A DNA stretch of 64,000 nucleotides from Mortierella sp. BCC40632 (lineage: Eukaryota; Mortierellomycota; Mortierellomycetes; Mortierellales; Mortierellaceae): assembly GCA_011634665.1 (NCBI GenBank), contig WAEK01000028.1, positions 124,001 through 188,000 of the forward strand, given 5' to 3'. Below are positions 42,081-55,700 of this stretch, in pieces (the stretch's first letter is position 1; each line of letters begins with the position of its first letter). A program made the position numbers and the translations under genes. Under the pieces are notes generated by a model that was given only the letters and a program-made list of their open reading frames with translations, was not told where the DNA came from and made no database searches.

Positions 42081-43469
42081 TTAGTCCTTCAAGATGGTCT
42101 CGGCCACAAACCGACGGTAGAAATAAGTACGGTCCTTGGCCGTCGAGATGTCTGCAAGCTCCACCTCAGATCGAATCATCTCCTTCATCTCCTCAGGTCT
42201 CTCACGCGGAACAAACAAGTTCCAATAACAGATCCTAGAATCCTTCGTACCCTTCTTGTGAATGGCCGTCAAGAACGTCTTGAACAAATCTTCACCCATC
42301 CATTCAAAGATATCCGACAAGTTATAGCCATCAAAGGTTCCACTCTCCTCAGATTCGAGGTACTTGAGAACATCTGCTCGGAGAAGTTGAACACGGTTCA
42401 CTCGGGATCGGATCGTCTCATAGTTTTCGGGACAAAGATAATCGGGCAATCCATTCTTGCCGCTCTGACGACCCGTAAAGACGTACTCTGCATAGTAATT
42501 GTCCCAGAGGGGAAGGTTCCGGACACCGTTGCTAATCTTGCCCAGGAGGAAAGCACCCACATCAAGCTGGACATGCTCAAAGAACTTGGGGTCACGGCCC
42601 AGATGACCCAACGACATTTGACCAAAGAACAGCCTTGCGCCAAACCTCCAGCGCCAGGTGTTCCAAACAGAGTCAAAGAACTGGATCTGGCCCTTCTGGT
42701 CTCCTTGATGAGCAGTCAATAGAACTTGGGTTGCCTTTTGGGAATGAGCCAAGGGAAGAACAAATCGACGGTAGAGATTGAAGAACTTTTCGAGTCGACC
42801 AATATGGATGATCTTTTCACGGATCAAGTCCAAGTGTTCGTCCCAGTATTGACGGTACTCGTCCTCGAGGATTGCGGCACGGACCTTGGACTGGTAGAGT
42901 TCTACACGGGCCTCGGGTCCGATATCGATACCATCGACAAAGTCGAATCCCAAGAGCTGAGTAAACTCGGTATGGGTCAAGGTCTTGTAAGCAGCAATCT
43001 TGAGTGCGCACAGAGCCAGCTGTGCGGGACTAAAGTCTGTTCAATTCGAATTTTGTCGTTTGAGTTTAGTATGCATTGAAAGGCAAGGTTAATGAGAGCA
43101 GTCCCAAGGGCGGTGGGGAGGAGGGAGGGCAAAGTTGAAATGATCCTTTTACTCACCAATAGCAACGACTTCACGGGGGTCATCGAGAAGGAGGGCAAAG
43201 GCGTTGTCACCTGCAGAGGCAATGCTGAGGACACGGCTCTGGGGCTTGAGGCGGAGACCCTTGCGAAGGAGTCGGGTGTCTTCCCAGACCTGAGAATAAC
43301 GGATCTTGGAAAAGTCAACGGTAGCCTCGACTGTGGCGGGGTTGGCGCCTGACTGGACGGTCTTGCGGCCAAGGGATGCGTGATAGAGCTGAACGATTGA
43401 GGAGAATAGACGGATGTGCAATGGCAAAGCCGTAGCTGTTGGTGTGGAGGATGCACTTGCTGTGGACAT
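42081..43469 (-). CDS. btaA: BtaA-type 3-amino-3-carboxypropyltransferase (betaine lipid synthesis)
   Basis: Exons 43469..43157 and 43036..42081 give 422 aa, the size of stand-alone bacterial BtaA (DUF3419). The intron (G|GTGAGT..AACAG, phase 1) lies within VVAIDFSPAQLAL, part of the SAM-binding region that begins RVLSIASAGDNAFALL. Other conserved blocks are YSQVWEDTRLLRKGL, HIGRLEKFFNLYRRFVLP, DNYYAEYVFTG, LPDYLCPENYE and DIFEWMG. BtaA transfers the aminocarboxypropyl group of SAM to diacylglycerol, the first step to the betaine lipid DGTS that replaces phospholipid under phosphate limitation. Many fungi use a BtaA-BtaB fusion (BTA1); no BtaB methyltransferase domain is present here, so the second step must be encoded elsewhere or this copy has another role. 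It is head-to-head with the GNAT gene. Confidence 0.88.
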
Positions 43470-44191
43470 TTTCGTTTCTTGGATATGGGATGGTACGATG
43501 CGAACTTGGGCGGGGTGTTCCTTGGTGGGGGTAATCTTGTTGGTATCGAGAGGGTTCTTGGATGGGAAGGTCTCTTGGCTGGTGCGGCCGAGGTGGTTGT
43601 TATGGATGATAATGAAAAAGAAGAGAAAGAGAGAAAGAGAAAGGAGACTGGCCGTATATTTAAGCGAAGCGGGTTCTGCCCTCCCTCACGTGTTGGATTC
43701 AGTTAACTTAAATTAACTCTATAAGCAACTGTACATGTGTTATCCGATTGAATGCCGCCCACAATTCAGTCGAGAGCAGCAAGTCCGGCTCGCTCTCCGG
43801 CGCCATGGGTGAATGTCTTCCTTCCAATGGATCCGTCAGCCGCTTCTTCTCTATCTCTTCTTCTCTTCTTCTCTTCATCGCACCTTCGGTCTTTGCTCTC
43901 CTTGCTCTCTTTGCTCGCCCTTTCTTTCAGCCGCCATCACTTCTTCTTTCTCCATCGTCTTTTCTTCACTTTGCCCACTCTCCTCTTCAAATTCTGTAAC
44001 GACCCTCCCCCCCCCTCCACTCTAACACTCTTCCAGCCAGTTTACCAACCTTTGGAGAGTTCCATACTAATAGCTGCTTTCACCCTACCTTGCTTTCGCT
44101 CTTTCAGTATCATCACTACCATCACAGCAACTTTTCCCTCTCTCTCTTTTTCAACGAACAACCAACTTTACACACGCACACGTCTACCACC
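43470..44191. promoter_or_regulatory. divergent promoter between btaA and the GNAT gene
   Basis: This 720-base spacer between two starts has a GA tract near 43619-43646 next to a CGTATATTTAAGC (TATA-like) at about 43651-43663 on the btaA side. The GNAT side is C/T-rich (43840-44175). Possible shared control is inferred from geometry only. Confidence 0.45.
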
Positions 44192-45685
44192 ATGTTGACC
44201 AACCTCGTTCCCGCCACAGACAGGCGTCATGAAGGCACAGCGCATCCTCTGCCCATGTCTGCCGTCTATAATCGAGAGGAATTCGTCTCGCATTTTGTCT
44301 CACTTCACCATCACAGCACACAACCCACGTTAGTCCACCAGTTGTTGACGACCGAGTTCTCCAATACCTATTCCGAGTTTTGGATCCTTTACGATGACCA
44401 TCTTCATCAACCCTTGGCCTGTGTGGGTGCCAACACAGTCATGTCCAATGGCTCCGTCGGATATGTGGGACTCTTTGAGGCCCGGACAGAGGAGGCTGGA
44501 GTGGCCGTCCTCAAGGCTGCGACGGCCTGGCTGCGCCGAGGTGGACTTGGTCAGTTTAATCCCGTACAACAAATCCTGGGGCCTGTCAACTTGACGACCT
44601 GGTTGCAATACCGTCTTCGAGTCGATACGGACCCACAACCCTCCATGTCTTATGAACCTCGACACCCAACCTTTTATCAACACTGCTTTGAACAGGTAAC
44701 AGAAAGAAGAAGAAGAAAGTCGCCATGTAACATGGTCTTTCCATAGAGGACACATTTTGGATTACAAAGCTCTGACCTAAAATTGCCCCGTGACTCTTTT
44801 CTACTCTCTCTCTCTCCTACTTAGGCGGGGTTCAAGAAAGCAGTCGATTACTATACAACCTTCTTTGACATTGACAGTGCCATCCATGGCTACGAGGCAT
44901 ACACCCGCGGAGAGACCTTCGAGACCATTGGTATGAAAGCACAACCATGGAACACTCTTGACCTAGGTGCCTCCTTGACACCCGAACGTCATCCAGACCT
45001 CATCCCCGAAGACAATGTCGCCAAACGTGTCTACGACCTCTCGGTCCGACTCTTTCAAGGCAAAGAACTCTTTGACGAATGCTTCACGCGTCAAAACCAT
45101 CGACAGATCGTTTTGAACGATATGATCTCTCGACCCGAAGTCGATAACCAATCCATGCTCGACTTGTCCTATTTCGTGGTCGATGCCCACACAGGCGAGG
45201 ATGTCGGGTACTTGGCCTGTTGGGTTGAGAACCAAGATACAGTCATCCTCAAAACCATCGGGTTTATACCAAGAGTTCGAAAGACTCGAGTCTTTTCCGT
45301 TGCCGTTCTCGAGGTATTGAAACGAGCCAAGGAAGTCTGGGGTGTGACTCAATGTGCTTGTGCACTGATGAATGACAACACAGCCGGGATCTCGGAAAGG
45401 GTGGCGGGTCCCAGTGTCCGACATGTGTATCGATTGTATATGCATCAACAACCGTCTCCAAGTCAAATGGAGTTGCATCATCAAGCGTTGAAGAATGCCA
45501 ATTCTCGAGCCTCGGGTTTGGCCCGTCAACCTGCAGCGTCTTCTATCCAGAACCATCAGATACCACTTCAATTACCTTCTCTATCGCATCGTTCACTGGA
45601 TCGATCTCGGGGAACTATGCGACAGTATGCTTCCTCAGGCTATGATGGCCAAGGTCCAAGTAGACCGATCATGGCCCGCCTCTAA
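44192..45685 (+). CDS. GNAT-fold (acyl-CoA N-acyltransferase-like) protein
   Basis: Exons 44192..44695 and 44825..45685 give 454 aa (donor CAG|GTAACA, acceptor TTAG, phase 0). The first half ends with VQQILGPVNLTTWLQYRLRV, then YEPRHPTFYQHCFEQAGFKK. This resembles large GNAT-like proteins common in bacteria that share an LGPMNFSTW-type motif. The second half has a likely second acyltransferase-like unit (DVGYLACWVENQDTVILKTI, FIPRVRKTRVFSVAVL). The C-terminal 80 residues are Ser/Gln-rich and probably disordered. Substrate and pathway are unknown. Bacterial ancestry is possible but not shown by the sequence. Confidence 0.68.
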
Positions 45686-47890
45686 TGAACCAAAAACAAG
45701 GCACACACACACACACAAGCACACACAAACAAACAAGAAAGGGCCTTGTAATTAATGACATTGACACGCTCCACATACCATCTCATGTCTAATGATTCTC
45801 CGGTAGACATCAGAACCCTTTTTTTTCTTCTTTTTCTCATGACATTCACAACAACAACAACAACAGCAATGATACGTCTTTGTGTCTACCCCCATTTCCA
45901 TTTAGTATATGCTCTCTCTTTCTTTTTCAAAACAAACATGACAACAAAAGGCTCGATCCGGCTTCGTGAGAACAGCTCATCGCAGACCTGATATAAATAA
46001 AAGACATTTTTTTTTTTTTTTTTTTTTTATGTGAATGAGAAACAAAAAATCATGACGAGCAGGAAACAAAGAAGCAGACTACCGTTTGTATGTATGTGTA
46101 TGTGTCTATGCATGTGTCCTTGTGTCGGTGAGGAAGGGAGGAGGAGGAAGGAGGAAAGGACAAGCGTTTTCATGCTGACTAATTTCTCAAACAAAACTGT
46201 TTGTGGTGAAAATGAAGGAACGCTGTTTGTCAACATCTCTCTCTCTCTCTCTCCCTCTCTCCCTGTCCTCACACTCTCTTTTTAAAGAGGCATTGTCCGT
46301 GCACCATTCGTCCTTGATACACAGACCCCATCCACACATACACATACACACACAGACGCTTTGTCCATGTACGCTTTCCATTCTTTGGCCCAAGGTGAAC
46401 ACTACCTCCCCTTTTTTTCTTCTTTTTTCTGAGAGCACCCCCGAAATCGTTGCTGGTTCTTGCAGTGAAGAGATGAATAACAAGAGGGAGAGAGAAAGGT
46501 CCAGGCAATGGTTCCCTTCTTATGAATCCTCCCTCCTCCTCTAGTGCCTGCAGGACCAGGGAGGGATGTGACTTTCATTTTCGGAGATTCAGTAAGTTCA
46601 GCATAGGCACATGAGAAAGGAAGGGAGGGAGGGGAAAAGAGATTTCAAGCATGTTTGTAGACATTCTGTCTGCTTTATCCTTCTCTCCCTCTTTCCTCCT
46701 ATCAATTCCTCTCTTCCACTCCTTCTTGCCTAGCGATTATTTTTTGAAGGGAAGGGGGGGGGGGGAAGGGAGGGAGAGAATGGTTGGAGCATTCTCCATG
46801 AGAGACTGAGAAAGAGAGGGCACCCACATGCATCTGGCTGTTTGGGACGATTTCCACGAGGAGATGGATCTGAGCCCTCTAATTTTTTTTTTTTTTTTTT
46901 TATACAGATCCTTTACTAAGACACTTTAATGTGTGAGGCTGGGCTGGGGGTGGAAGAAGGGCTTACTTCATTTCCTAATAAACCTTATCCGACCCAACGG
47001 GCTTGGACCATTATTCTGTCTCCTTTCTCTCTCTCTCTTTTTCTCTCGCACAAACACACACAGGCCACCCCTCTCTTTTTTTTTTTTTTTTTTTTAACAA
47101 GGGCGTCGTGAACGAGCGAAACGGCTAAAACATCTCTTTTTTATGTGAGTGGCCAATGCTTTGTCGTTCAGGACAGTGTGCGCCCCTTCTGGTAGGACGT
47201 TCTAAACTAAAAGACTGTGCGTTGTTATTGCTATTGCTATTGCTATTGCTATTGTTTTTTTTTTCTCATCTGCTCGAATCGGTTCCTTTCTAGACAGAGT
47301 CTGTCACTACCTGTGTCAAATCAGGCAACTCCAATGGCACGTGGGTGTAGATCACCAAAAAAAAAAAAAAATAGGTATTTGCATAGTCTCCACACTGCAG
47401 CGAAAAAAGAGAGAGAGAGGGGAGGATCGGTAATCCTCACTGGGACATTGGCGGATAGAATATCGATGGCGCAAGAGAGGAGAAAGCGACATGGCGACAA
47501 TTGCAGTCTATCGAATAGAAGAGGGAGAGAGAGGTCACCTATGCAAGCTGCCATGGCGGAAAAAAAAAAAGAGAGAGAGAGAGATTTATGACATGACTAA
47601 GAATTTCAGCGGAATGGAGACTGCGTGAAAAAAGGAGGCATATTTTCCTTGGGCAAATTCCGAGGAGTGGACAAAAGAAATGAACTGGTGGCTCCAGACA
47701 AATAGAAAGAGAGAGAGAAAGAGAGAGAGGAGGGAGCGGGTTAGAAACAGGAATGATCCTTTTCTCTTCACTGGTCTGTAGTTGGCGGCGCAAACTTGAC
47801 GCCTGGGTACCACAAGAGATGTAAAGTATGTCACTGGGAGGGTGATGAACCCTGAACGACATCCACTAGGGTTCTTGCTTGAATGTGCGC

Positions 47891-47921
<31 letters not shown>

Positions 47922-50900
47922 CTTCTTTTTTGCCTGGCGTAGCGCCAAAGGTTCTATTTGACGCCTTTTTTTTTTGAAGCGTTTGCTGCTATTGATTGCG
48001 CGCCATGGAGTCAGATCCGAGCCTTCCTCCATCTTCTCGTATTAAATGTTGGGAGAGAGAGAGAGAGAGAGAGAATAAAAAAAAAAACTCGACAACTTAG
48101 CTTTGTTGCATCGATCGCCTCGGTACTGAGAATGGAGAGTACTTTGGATGACACTAGGGCTGCCTTTTGGTTTCTATTTAATAGATCAATGAGATCGGAG
48201 AAGGACATGATTCGTTTCTATGTTTCCTAAAGCTAGAGTCAACTTATCCTCTACAATAAAAAAAAAAAAAAAAAAAAAAAAGGTAACGTCTTGTAAAATG
48301 GTTGTATGCTTAAAGCTGGTAACCCCTCTCACTTCCTTTCATTTTCCTTACCCAATTTCCCTGATTGGAGTCATGATGCTACTGCGACGTTAGCAGACAC
48401 AATCTCTTGCATCGCCCAGTCCTCGGAGCGGAGGATGGAGGCATGGAACACCAAGGGATCATGCACAGTAGAAGATCGAACTTTCGGTCTTTCCTCTCTT
48501 TCTCTCTCTCTTTTATTTAGCGGATGAAAAAATAAAAAAAGCGTGAGGCGCGAAACATGGTTGTTTGGACAGTCGAATATCGGAAGGAAGGGGAGTAAAA
48601 TAGGTTGACCGATCTGGAGTACGAAATATGCAGAGCAGGAGGAGAAAGAGGAAGAAGAGGAGAAAAAACAGAAAAGAGAAGGCGCACAACTGTTACCAAG
48701 ACTCCTTTTTTTTTTCGGATCGCTAAACTATCCAACAGTCCAGTGTGTGCTTCACGTTGACCGCCTGAAGAGGGTCAAGGTAGCATTGGTCTATTTGGTT
48801 TTTTTTTTTTTTTTGCAACGAAACGGACATTGTATGCATATTTGTGCATCGCCTCCCAATGTTCTGCGGCAGGTCAGTAATCCATGTTCTAGCTCTTTTC
48901 CTATTTTTTTCCTTCTTCTCTTTAATATAACCCCAGCTCTTGGGCTGGAGGGAGTTTTGTTGGCATTGGCTTATTTTTGTTGTCCTATAGGGATAAAGAT
49001 TTACAACAATAACCAAAAAAAAAAAAAAAAAAAAAGAGGCCCCCCCACTCTGTTTTCCATCATCTGAACAAATGGATCGCGTGAATGCTTGACCTATTTT
49101 TTTTTCTTTCGAAAGAATCCTTCGGATCCCTTCCAAAGAGAAAGAGTGTGGCAGTGAAACGAGTAAATAAAATAAAAAAAAAAAAAAAAAAAGAGAGAGA
49201 TCTTTGAACTGGGGCCCTTTGATTGTATCCTGTTACGGCCTTTAAACAACCCCAGACCGAATGTGCGTTCGAGAAATTAAAGGAGAGGGGGGAAGGGGGA
49301 GTGGAAGAGAAAAGAGGAGACAGGAGGTGTGGGGGTGGGAAGAAAATAGTACTCTAAAACAGAGCGGGCGATGGGCTGACTTCACCTCTTCCTCTCACCT
49401 TGTTTTTTTTTTTACTGCCTTATTCCCTCGCTCCAACCGCTTTCTCTGATAGGTTTCTCTTCTTCTGGGCTGTGAAGGCAGTAGTACTGGCACTGCCCAA
49501 AAGAAAAGAAAAGAAGAAAAAAAAATGGGACCAGAGAGTCTTAACCAATATCATCCCTTAAAGAAAAAGTTAGTAAAGGTTGGTCAAAAGAATGTTTTGC
49601 GGATCGATGAAGTTAACAAATGGAATCTTAAGTGCCAACAGTTCATTGCATGTCTAAAGATTACGAAAAGAAGGACCCAGACTGGGCTACGCCTTTGGGA
49701 TAAAAAGTTTGGCGCCTCCCTCCATGCTGATAACGCGCGCGTGTTGGAAAGCTGCCTGCGCCTTTTCTCGGCTTTGTGTGCTTGTATGAGACACTGGTCC
49801 TTTGGAGATCAGCGGGATGGAGAATACGCGTGTAAACCTTTTTCGTTCGGATCTCTTTTGATAGAAAACCATTCCTTCATACGAGAAAGAGAGAGAAAGA
49901 GAGAGAGAGAGAGGAGGGGAGGGAGAGATAGAGAGAGCGCGCGAAAAAGATGTTGTTAGATACAGCCATCTCTGGTGCATACAACCGACCCAGAGACATG
50001 TGTCATAACACAGGCACACAAAGGAGACCACAAGATGAACCTTCTTGAACCAACAGAGTTCTCCTTCGAGAGAACGAGTTGTTTTTATTTTGGCACTACA
50101 CGAGGGGGCAAAGTCGTGTTCATTGAAAAAAAAAAGGTATGTACCATCCTTTCATCTATTCTAGACTCGGTCAAGAAAATAAATAAATAAACAATGTCAA
50201 GTTCAAGTAGCTCGACTAGTTCCAGGATTTGGGCAGGTACTGTGTCTTTCTATAGTTTTTCTCCTCAGGTCAAACGACCTCTATTCCGGTGAGAGCGTCA
50301 TATTTTAGCCGGTCGGAGCGACTGGCGGAGAGTTTGTTCTCTCATTTCCTGGGACTTGGTGAAAACAACAACAACAAAAAAAAACAACGGGAATGCAAAG
50401 CAAAGCATGCCTTTTGTTTGAGATGCATAACCTTTCAATGCTTATCCTGAAAGAAACCAAGAAGAAAAGCCTGGACTGGATGGTGAAGGACTTTTGCATT
50501 AACTATCCTATGCGAGAGAAGAGAGTTTCTACGCCTACAACAAGAAGAGAAAAAACAGTCGGCCTTTTTCTGCGCCCATCCTATCAAGGCGCGGCTCAAT
50601 TTCTCTCTGTCCCTCTGGGCTTCCACGGTCTTTCTGAGTGCCCTTTTCTCTTGCATGCTGCATGTATTAAAGAAAAGAGGATGGCGGCGGTTGGCGGTGG
50701 ATGCTCTGAGGAGGCTGCAGAATGGATAGAAAAAAAAATAGAGTTTTTGTGTTCTCCACACAAAGGCTCATTTTCGCGCCCAAACATTGCCCTCTCCTCA
50801 TTGGTACCCATCAGGTGGTTGCACATACTTTCTTCTCCAAAAGCTTCTTGGTGACTCGATGGTTCATTGACCTGCCTTGTGCACAAAACAAAGGAGCAGA

Positions 50901-52711
50901 GGAGGAGTACTTTTCAGTATTTGTTCGCTATGATCCTTGTGCCGGCTGTCGTCCCAACCTCTCCATTGCCCAGCTGCTCTGATTATCATTTTGTGTCGTG
51001 GAGAAATCCCAGAGGCGTTGTACCATTGTTATTTTTGCTCAGGGTGCCATTGTCCATCTTCAAGCAAGGTACCACATGCTTTGGGTAGGAAACCCACATG
51101 TCTAGTCATGTCCCGGACACAAAGCTGCCCTTGCCCCCCCGAAAGCCATTTGTTTGATTCTTTGTACCATCCTCGTGAAGAAGCTGGACTTGTAACACGA
51201 GGGTTAAAGATCCCTTCCTATGGTCAATGGTAGTATGAGCAAGGTGATCAAGGACTTGAGAAAGGGTTTCGTTTCGGTTCAAGAAATTACCCAGAAGCCA
51301 GGGTGTGATCGGCGAGCAAAAAAAAAAAAAAAAAAAACGCCCAGGGTTGAGTGACAGCATACCGCGCAGATGAATATTTGATCGAGCGCAATTGATCGAC
51401 TTCGTCTAAGCCCAGCGGATCGTCCGTGACCTTCGAGAAGGATCGAAGAGGGAAACTGTAATTGTCCAGGCGCAGATAGTCCGGTTTCGCTTCATTCACT
51501 CACAATCACACTACTCCCCGCGCTCTCTCGTCTGCGCAACTACAGGACTCGTCTTTCTCGTCTGTTCTCCGCCGTGCCGACTTTGCATCCGATCGTCGGG
51601 TCCAAGAAGAAGCTTCACACAACTCTGTCGCTGTTCATCTTCCATGGTCATTGTCATATTCCTGTTTAGGAAATTGGGCTGTCGGATTCCTCAGAAGGGT
51701 CAGGACAAAGAGCGGGAAAATAGAGCCTTGAAAGGCTACCCAAATGTACCTCTTGTCGGTCAAGGTTCAGATCTTTCCTTGTCGGCGTCTGTCCACAATG
51801 CTTGCGCGCGCTTTAACATTTCAATTCCAACGCCTTTTCCCTCTTCACTCCCCTCGCTCTCCGAGCGACGCAGGAAAGAGTTGATACCATGACTCAAGTA
51901 GAGAGACCGATGAGAGGAGGAGTGTAAAATCTACGCTGCATGCATTGTCTTGCGCTTTTTTCTTCCTCTTCTCTCTCTCTCCTTGCTGAGCACGTGTGGC
52001 ACCCCTCATTCTGTTAAATGTGTGTGTTCCACGACAAATCGGTCGTCTATGCGGAGTAACAAACAAGCACTTGAAAGGACATGAGCTAGAACGTACGACC
52101 TTGCCTAAAAGGAGGCTCCCAAAGAAGTAAGAGAAGACGAAAGACACAAGGAAATCTGCTCTAACGGTAACCCTACTCTAACGGTTGCTCTCAACTGAAC
52201 TCCGGACCTAAAGGAAATAACAAATACCGACAGATACAGAGTTTGTGTGCCAACACATGCGATAAAAAATGCACATGCAAACAGCCAGAAATTAACGTTA
52301 TTTGAGGTAAGGAAACGTTAAGCAGATATAAGATATTCGATAAGAATGTTAACTTTTGTTAAGGTAAACACCCATCATCTCTCGTTAGCTAAATGAAGCA
52401 ACGGGCGTGCTCTTTTTTTTTTTTTTTTTGCTTGCTCACCTCGTTTCCCTCTCATTTCCCTCTCATTTCCTTCTCATTTCTCTCTCCCTCTCTCTCATTT
52501 CCTCCCCCGTCACAGTCATTTTTTTTTTTCTTTTCCTCTTCTTGTACTTCAACTGCGGTTCTTTCTTCTTCATTTCTTTCTCCTGTCGTCTTCTCTTCAT
52601 CTTCTCCTAATACCTTCCGTTGGCCATCTACTAGCCACCGCTAATCCTCACTCACATCCATCACACAAGTCCACTCGTCCTCTTATCCCCCCCCTCCTTC
52701 CTTGTATCATC
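45686..52711. other. 7-kb gene-poor stretch
   Basis: I read both strands and found no frame with convincing domain similarity or exon chains. Contents are a (CA)n at 45703-45720, T tracts (46008-46029, 46882-46901, 47072-47094, 47892-47921), A tracts (48260-48281, 49015-49035, 49177-49193, 51318-51338), a (TTGCTA)n hexamer repeat near 47226-47254 and a C/T-rich leader before the 52712 start. Short frames of 60-150 codons at 47217, 49525 and 50393 (+) lack protein-like composition or motifs. A decayed element or non-coding transcripts cannot be excluded. Confidence 0.45.
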
Positions 52712-55700
52712 ATGACTCCCGTCGCTACTAAGGCAAGTTCTATCTTCTCACCTGTCCTCTAGCGCTTCTATCAGGCACACATGGGAGGGAATCGTCAAAG
52801 CAACAAACAATTTGTACTTGCCTTGTCCAACCTCTAATACATATTTTTTGTATTCCTATTGCCCAAGCAGCCCGCTGCAGGAGCACCCATCTCAACAGCA
52901 TCATCACAAGCAGCTCCCGCCAAAGCCATTGCCATCTCACAGCTTCACGACTTTCTTTCGAATGGGTTCCCAGAAATCTTTCGATGGAGTGTGCACCGAC
53001 CACCGACAGCAGAAGAGTTGAATGGCAATCTTTGCTCCCTTTTCAATGCCATGTTCAGTTACCTGCGTCAGATCATGCCCGCAGCAGACCTCTCTCCCGA
53101 CTGCTTTATCTTTACGGATCCAGGAAAGCCCGCAGTGAGCTTCGATGATCTTTGCAAACGGATTTCACACTTTACTCAGGTCTTGACCAAGGAAGGTGGT
53201 GGAAGCAAACCCTTGGCCAAGGGCGACAAGGTCTTGATCCTCTCCTCACTTGGAGTCGACTTTTTCGTGGGTTCCATCGCTTGTTTGTCACTCGGTGCTA
53301 CCTTGGTCCTCCTGGATCCCTATATGGAAAGGGCCAAGATGAACGTCTGTATCGAGTCGGCCCTACCTATTACACATATTGTCACCAACATGAAGTTGAC
53401 GACATTCAAGAAATGGATCCTTTCCAGAGCAGTCCCAGCACTCAAGAAGATTCCCAATGTTGTCGAGATCCCAGACAATGTCAGGTAAGGAATGCTCTCC
53501 AGAGTAGCAGTTGGACTGGTTCCGGAAAACGGGTAACGAATGCCAATCATCTTGAATACTCGTCGAATCTATATTAATATGAAAAATACAAACAAACATC
53601 TCAATTGCTTAGCAAAAAGGCCTTAGGACTTGCACCTAAACTCATTCCCATCACATCCGTTCCCGGAGATACCACGGCCTTGCTCTCCTTCACGACCGGT
53701 TCCACAGGCAATCCAAAGCCTATCCGACGTTCGCATGATTACCTGCGTGCCCAAACCATCGCTGTCTTTTGTCAAAGAGAGATCAGGGCCTCCGCTGTCG
53801 ATTTCCCTATCACGGCCATGGCCGAGGAAGCTGCCAAACAACAACAATCATCTTCAGCCTCATCCGCATCTCCTTCAATGCCAGCTCCTTCAGGAGCTAG
53901 TCCTACGCCCTTTGTGCACAAGCCAACCAAGTCCGTGACAAACCTCCCCGTCTTTATCTTTGGTCAGATCATGCTCGGCTACACGACCCTGATCCCTGAC
54001 AACTTTAATCCCGCAGGTGTCAACCCTGCCCCACTCCTTCAAGCCATGACCCGTCATGGTATCGAAGTCGCCTTTGGTTCTCCTGCGTTCTTCCTTCGTC
54101 TGCTCGAGCACCAGGAAGAGACTGGGGGTGTCGATCAGCATGGTGCTTTCCTCAAACCTCTTCCTGTCAAGGTCCTGTGTCTGGGAGGAGCTCCCGTCTT
54201 TTCGTCCGAGCTCGATATCATGCGTAGAGGTGTCAAGGGATCTGCATTCATCTTTTATGGCGCCAGCGAGGCTGAACCCATCTCCAAGATCAAGGTCGAG
54301 GAACGTATTCTTCTCGAATCCAACCCAGGCAATCTGGGCTCTACCTCCAAGAAAAACATTACTTCCTTAACCCATGATAACAGCTCTTCGGAGGGAGTTT
54401 CGGGATATGGAGGAGGAAATGTAAACGCCATCTGTGTAGGTCATGTCAATCTCGACGGAGGCTTTGCTCGAACAGCCATTGCTCCTCTCGAAGGGGATGA
54501 TCTCGACGGGAAGCAGTTCCTGGAGCAAGGCAACATTGGTGAGATTGTGGTCTCAGGTCCTCATGTCCATATCACGACAACCTCCGATGACAACCGCATT
54601 ATCCACGAGCTGCCTTCGGACGCCAATGGCCACAAGGATCGAATCTGGCTCAGAACAGGCGACTGCGGTTACCTAGATAGCGCGAACCGTCTCTGGTTGG
54701 TGGGTCGGGCTTCTTGGGTCGTCAAGGAGAGCATTGAGGAAGGTGGTATCGAGGGAGGACTTCACTCGCTGCGGTACTGGCCCATCATGATTGAACGTTC
54801 TGTTCTCGAGGCCTTTGGTACCTCTCATGGTATTACTTATGTCGTCTTTATGCCCTCCAGCGCCACTGGAAAGCCTGCCCTCTTTGTCGAGGCTCCTAGT
54901 GGACTTGCACTGGCAGCACACACGCTGATCTTGGAGCATCTTCAAGAGACCTTTGATGTCCCAATCGATGAACTCCATGTCTTCCGCAAGTTGCCTAGAG
55001 ACAAGCGACATGCTTCCAAGATCAACACCATGGCTCTGAGCAAGATGATCAAGAACAAAAAGGCTTCGGACCATGTGCTCGTTCAGCGGAGTGACATCTC
55101 AGGTACCTTGAACGACAGTCTTCGTCGTGGCTTCACTTCGACCTCCCTTAAGAGCCTCTCCAGCTCGCATGACTTGGTGGCTACCAACACCTTCCACAAC
55201 GTCTCGGCGCCTTCTCAGGTCCCTGTCGAGCAACGGTTCCAGTTTAAGAATCCAGAGCAAGACCATTTCTTGTTTGCTTGGCACAATCCTGAGCTTTTGG
55301 CCAAGTATGGTGGTGGCAAGGCCAAGAACATGGCCACACTGACAAATCTTGTGAGCCGGGTCCCCAATGTTCAAGCAATGGTCCCTGCTTGGTTCTGTGT
55401 CTCAACTGAGGCTTTCAAATCATTCCTGGCTGAGAACAAACTCGAATCATTTATTGTCCCGCACAATACCTCATCCGAGGGATTGGAGTCCTTCCATCAA
55501 GCATTGACGCAAAAGATCCTCGCCGCACCCATCTCGGCATCCATGCATCAAGAGCTCACTGCGCTTATTGAGCATCTCTCGTCCAACTCAAAGACCACGA
55601 GCCGACCCTATTTCGCTGTCCGATCTTCGGGTGCTGATGAGGATTCAGCCTCCCATTCGTTTGCTGGTCAGTTTGATTCGTTCCTTTACCGCCAGTCCAT

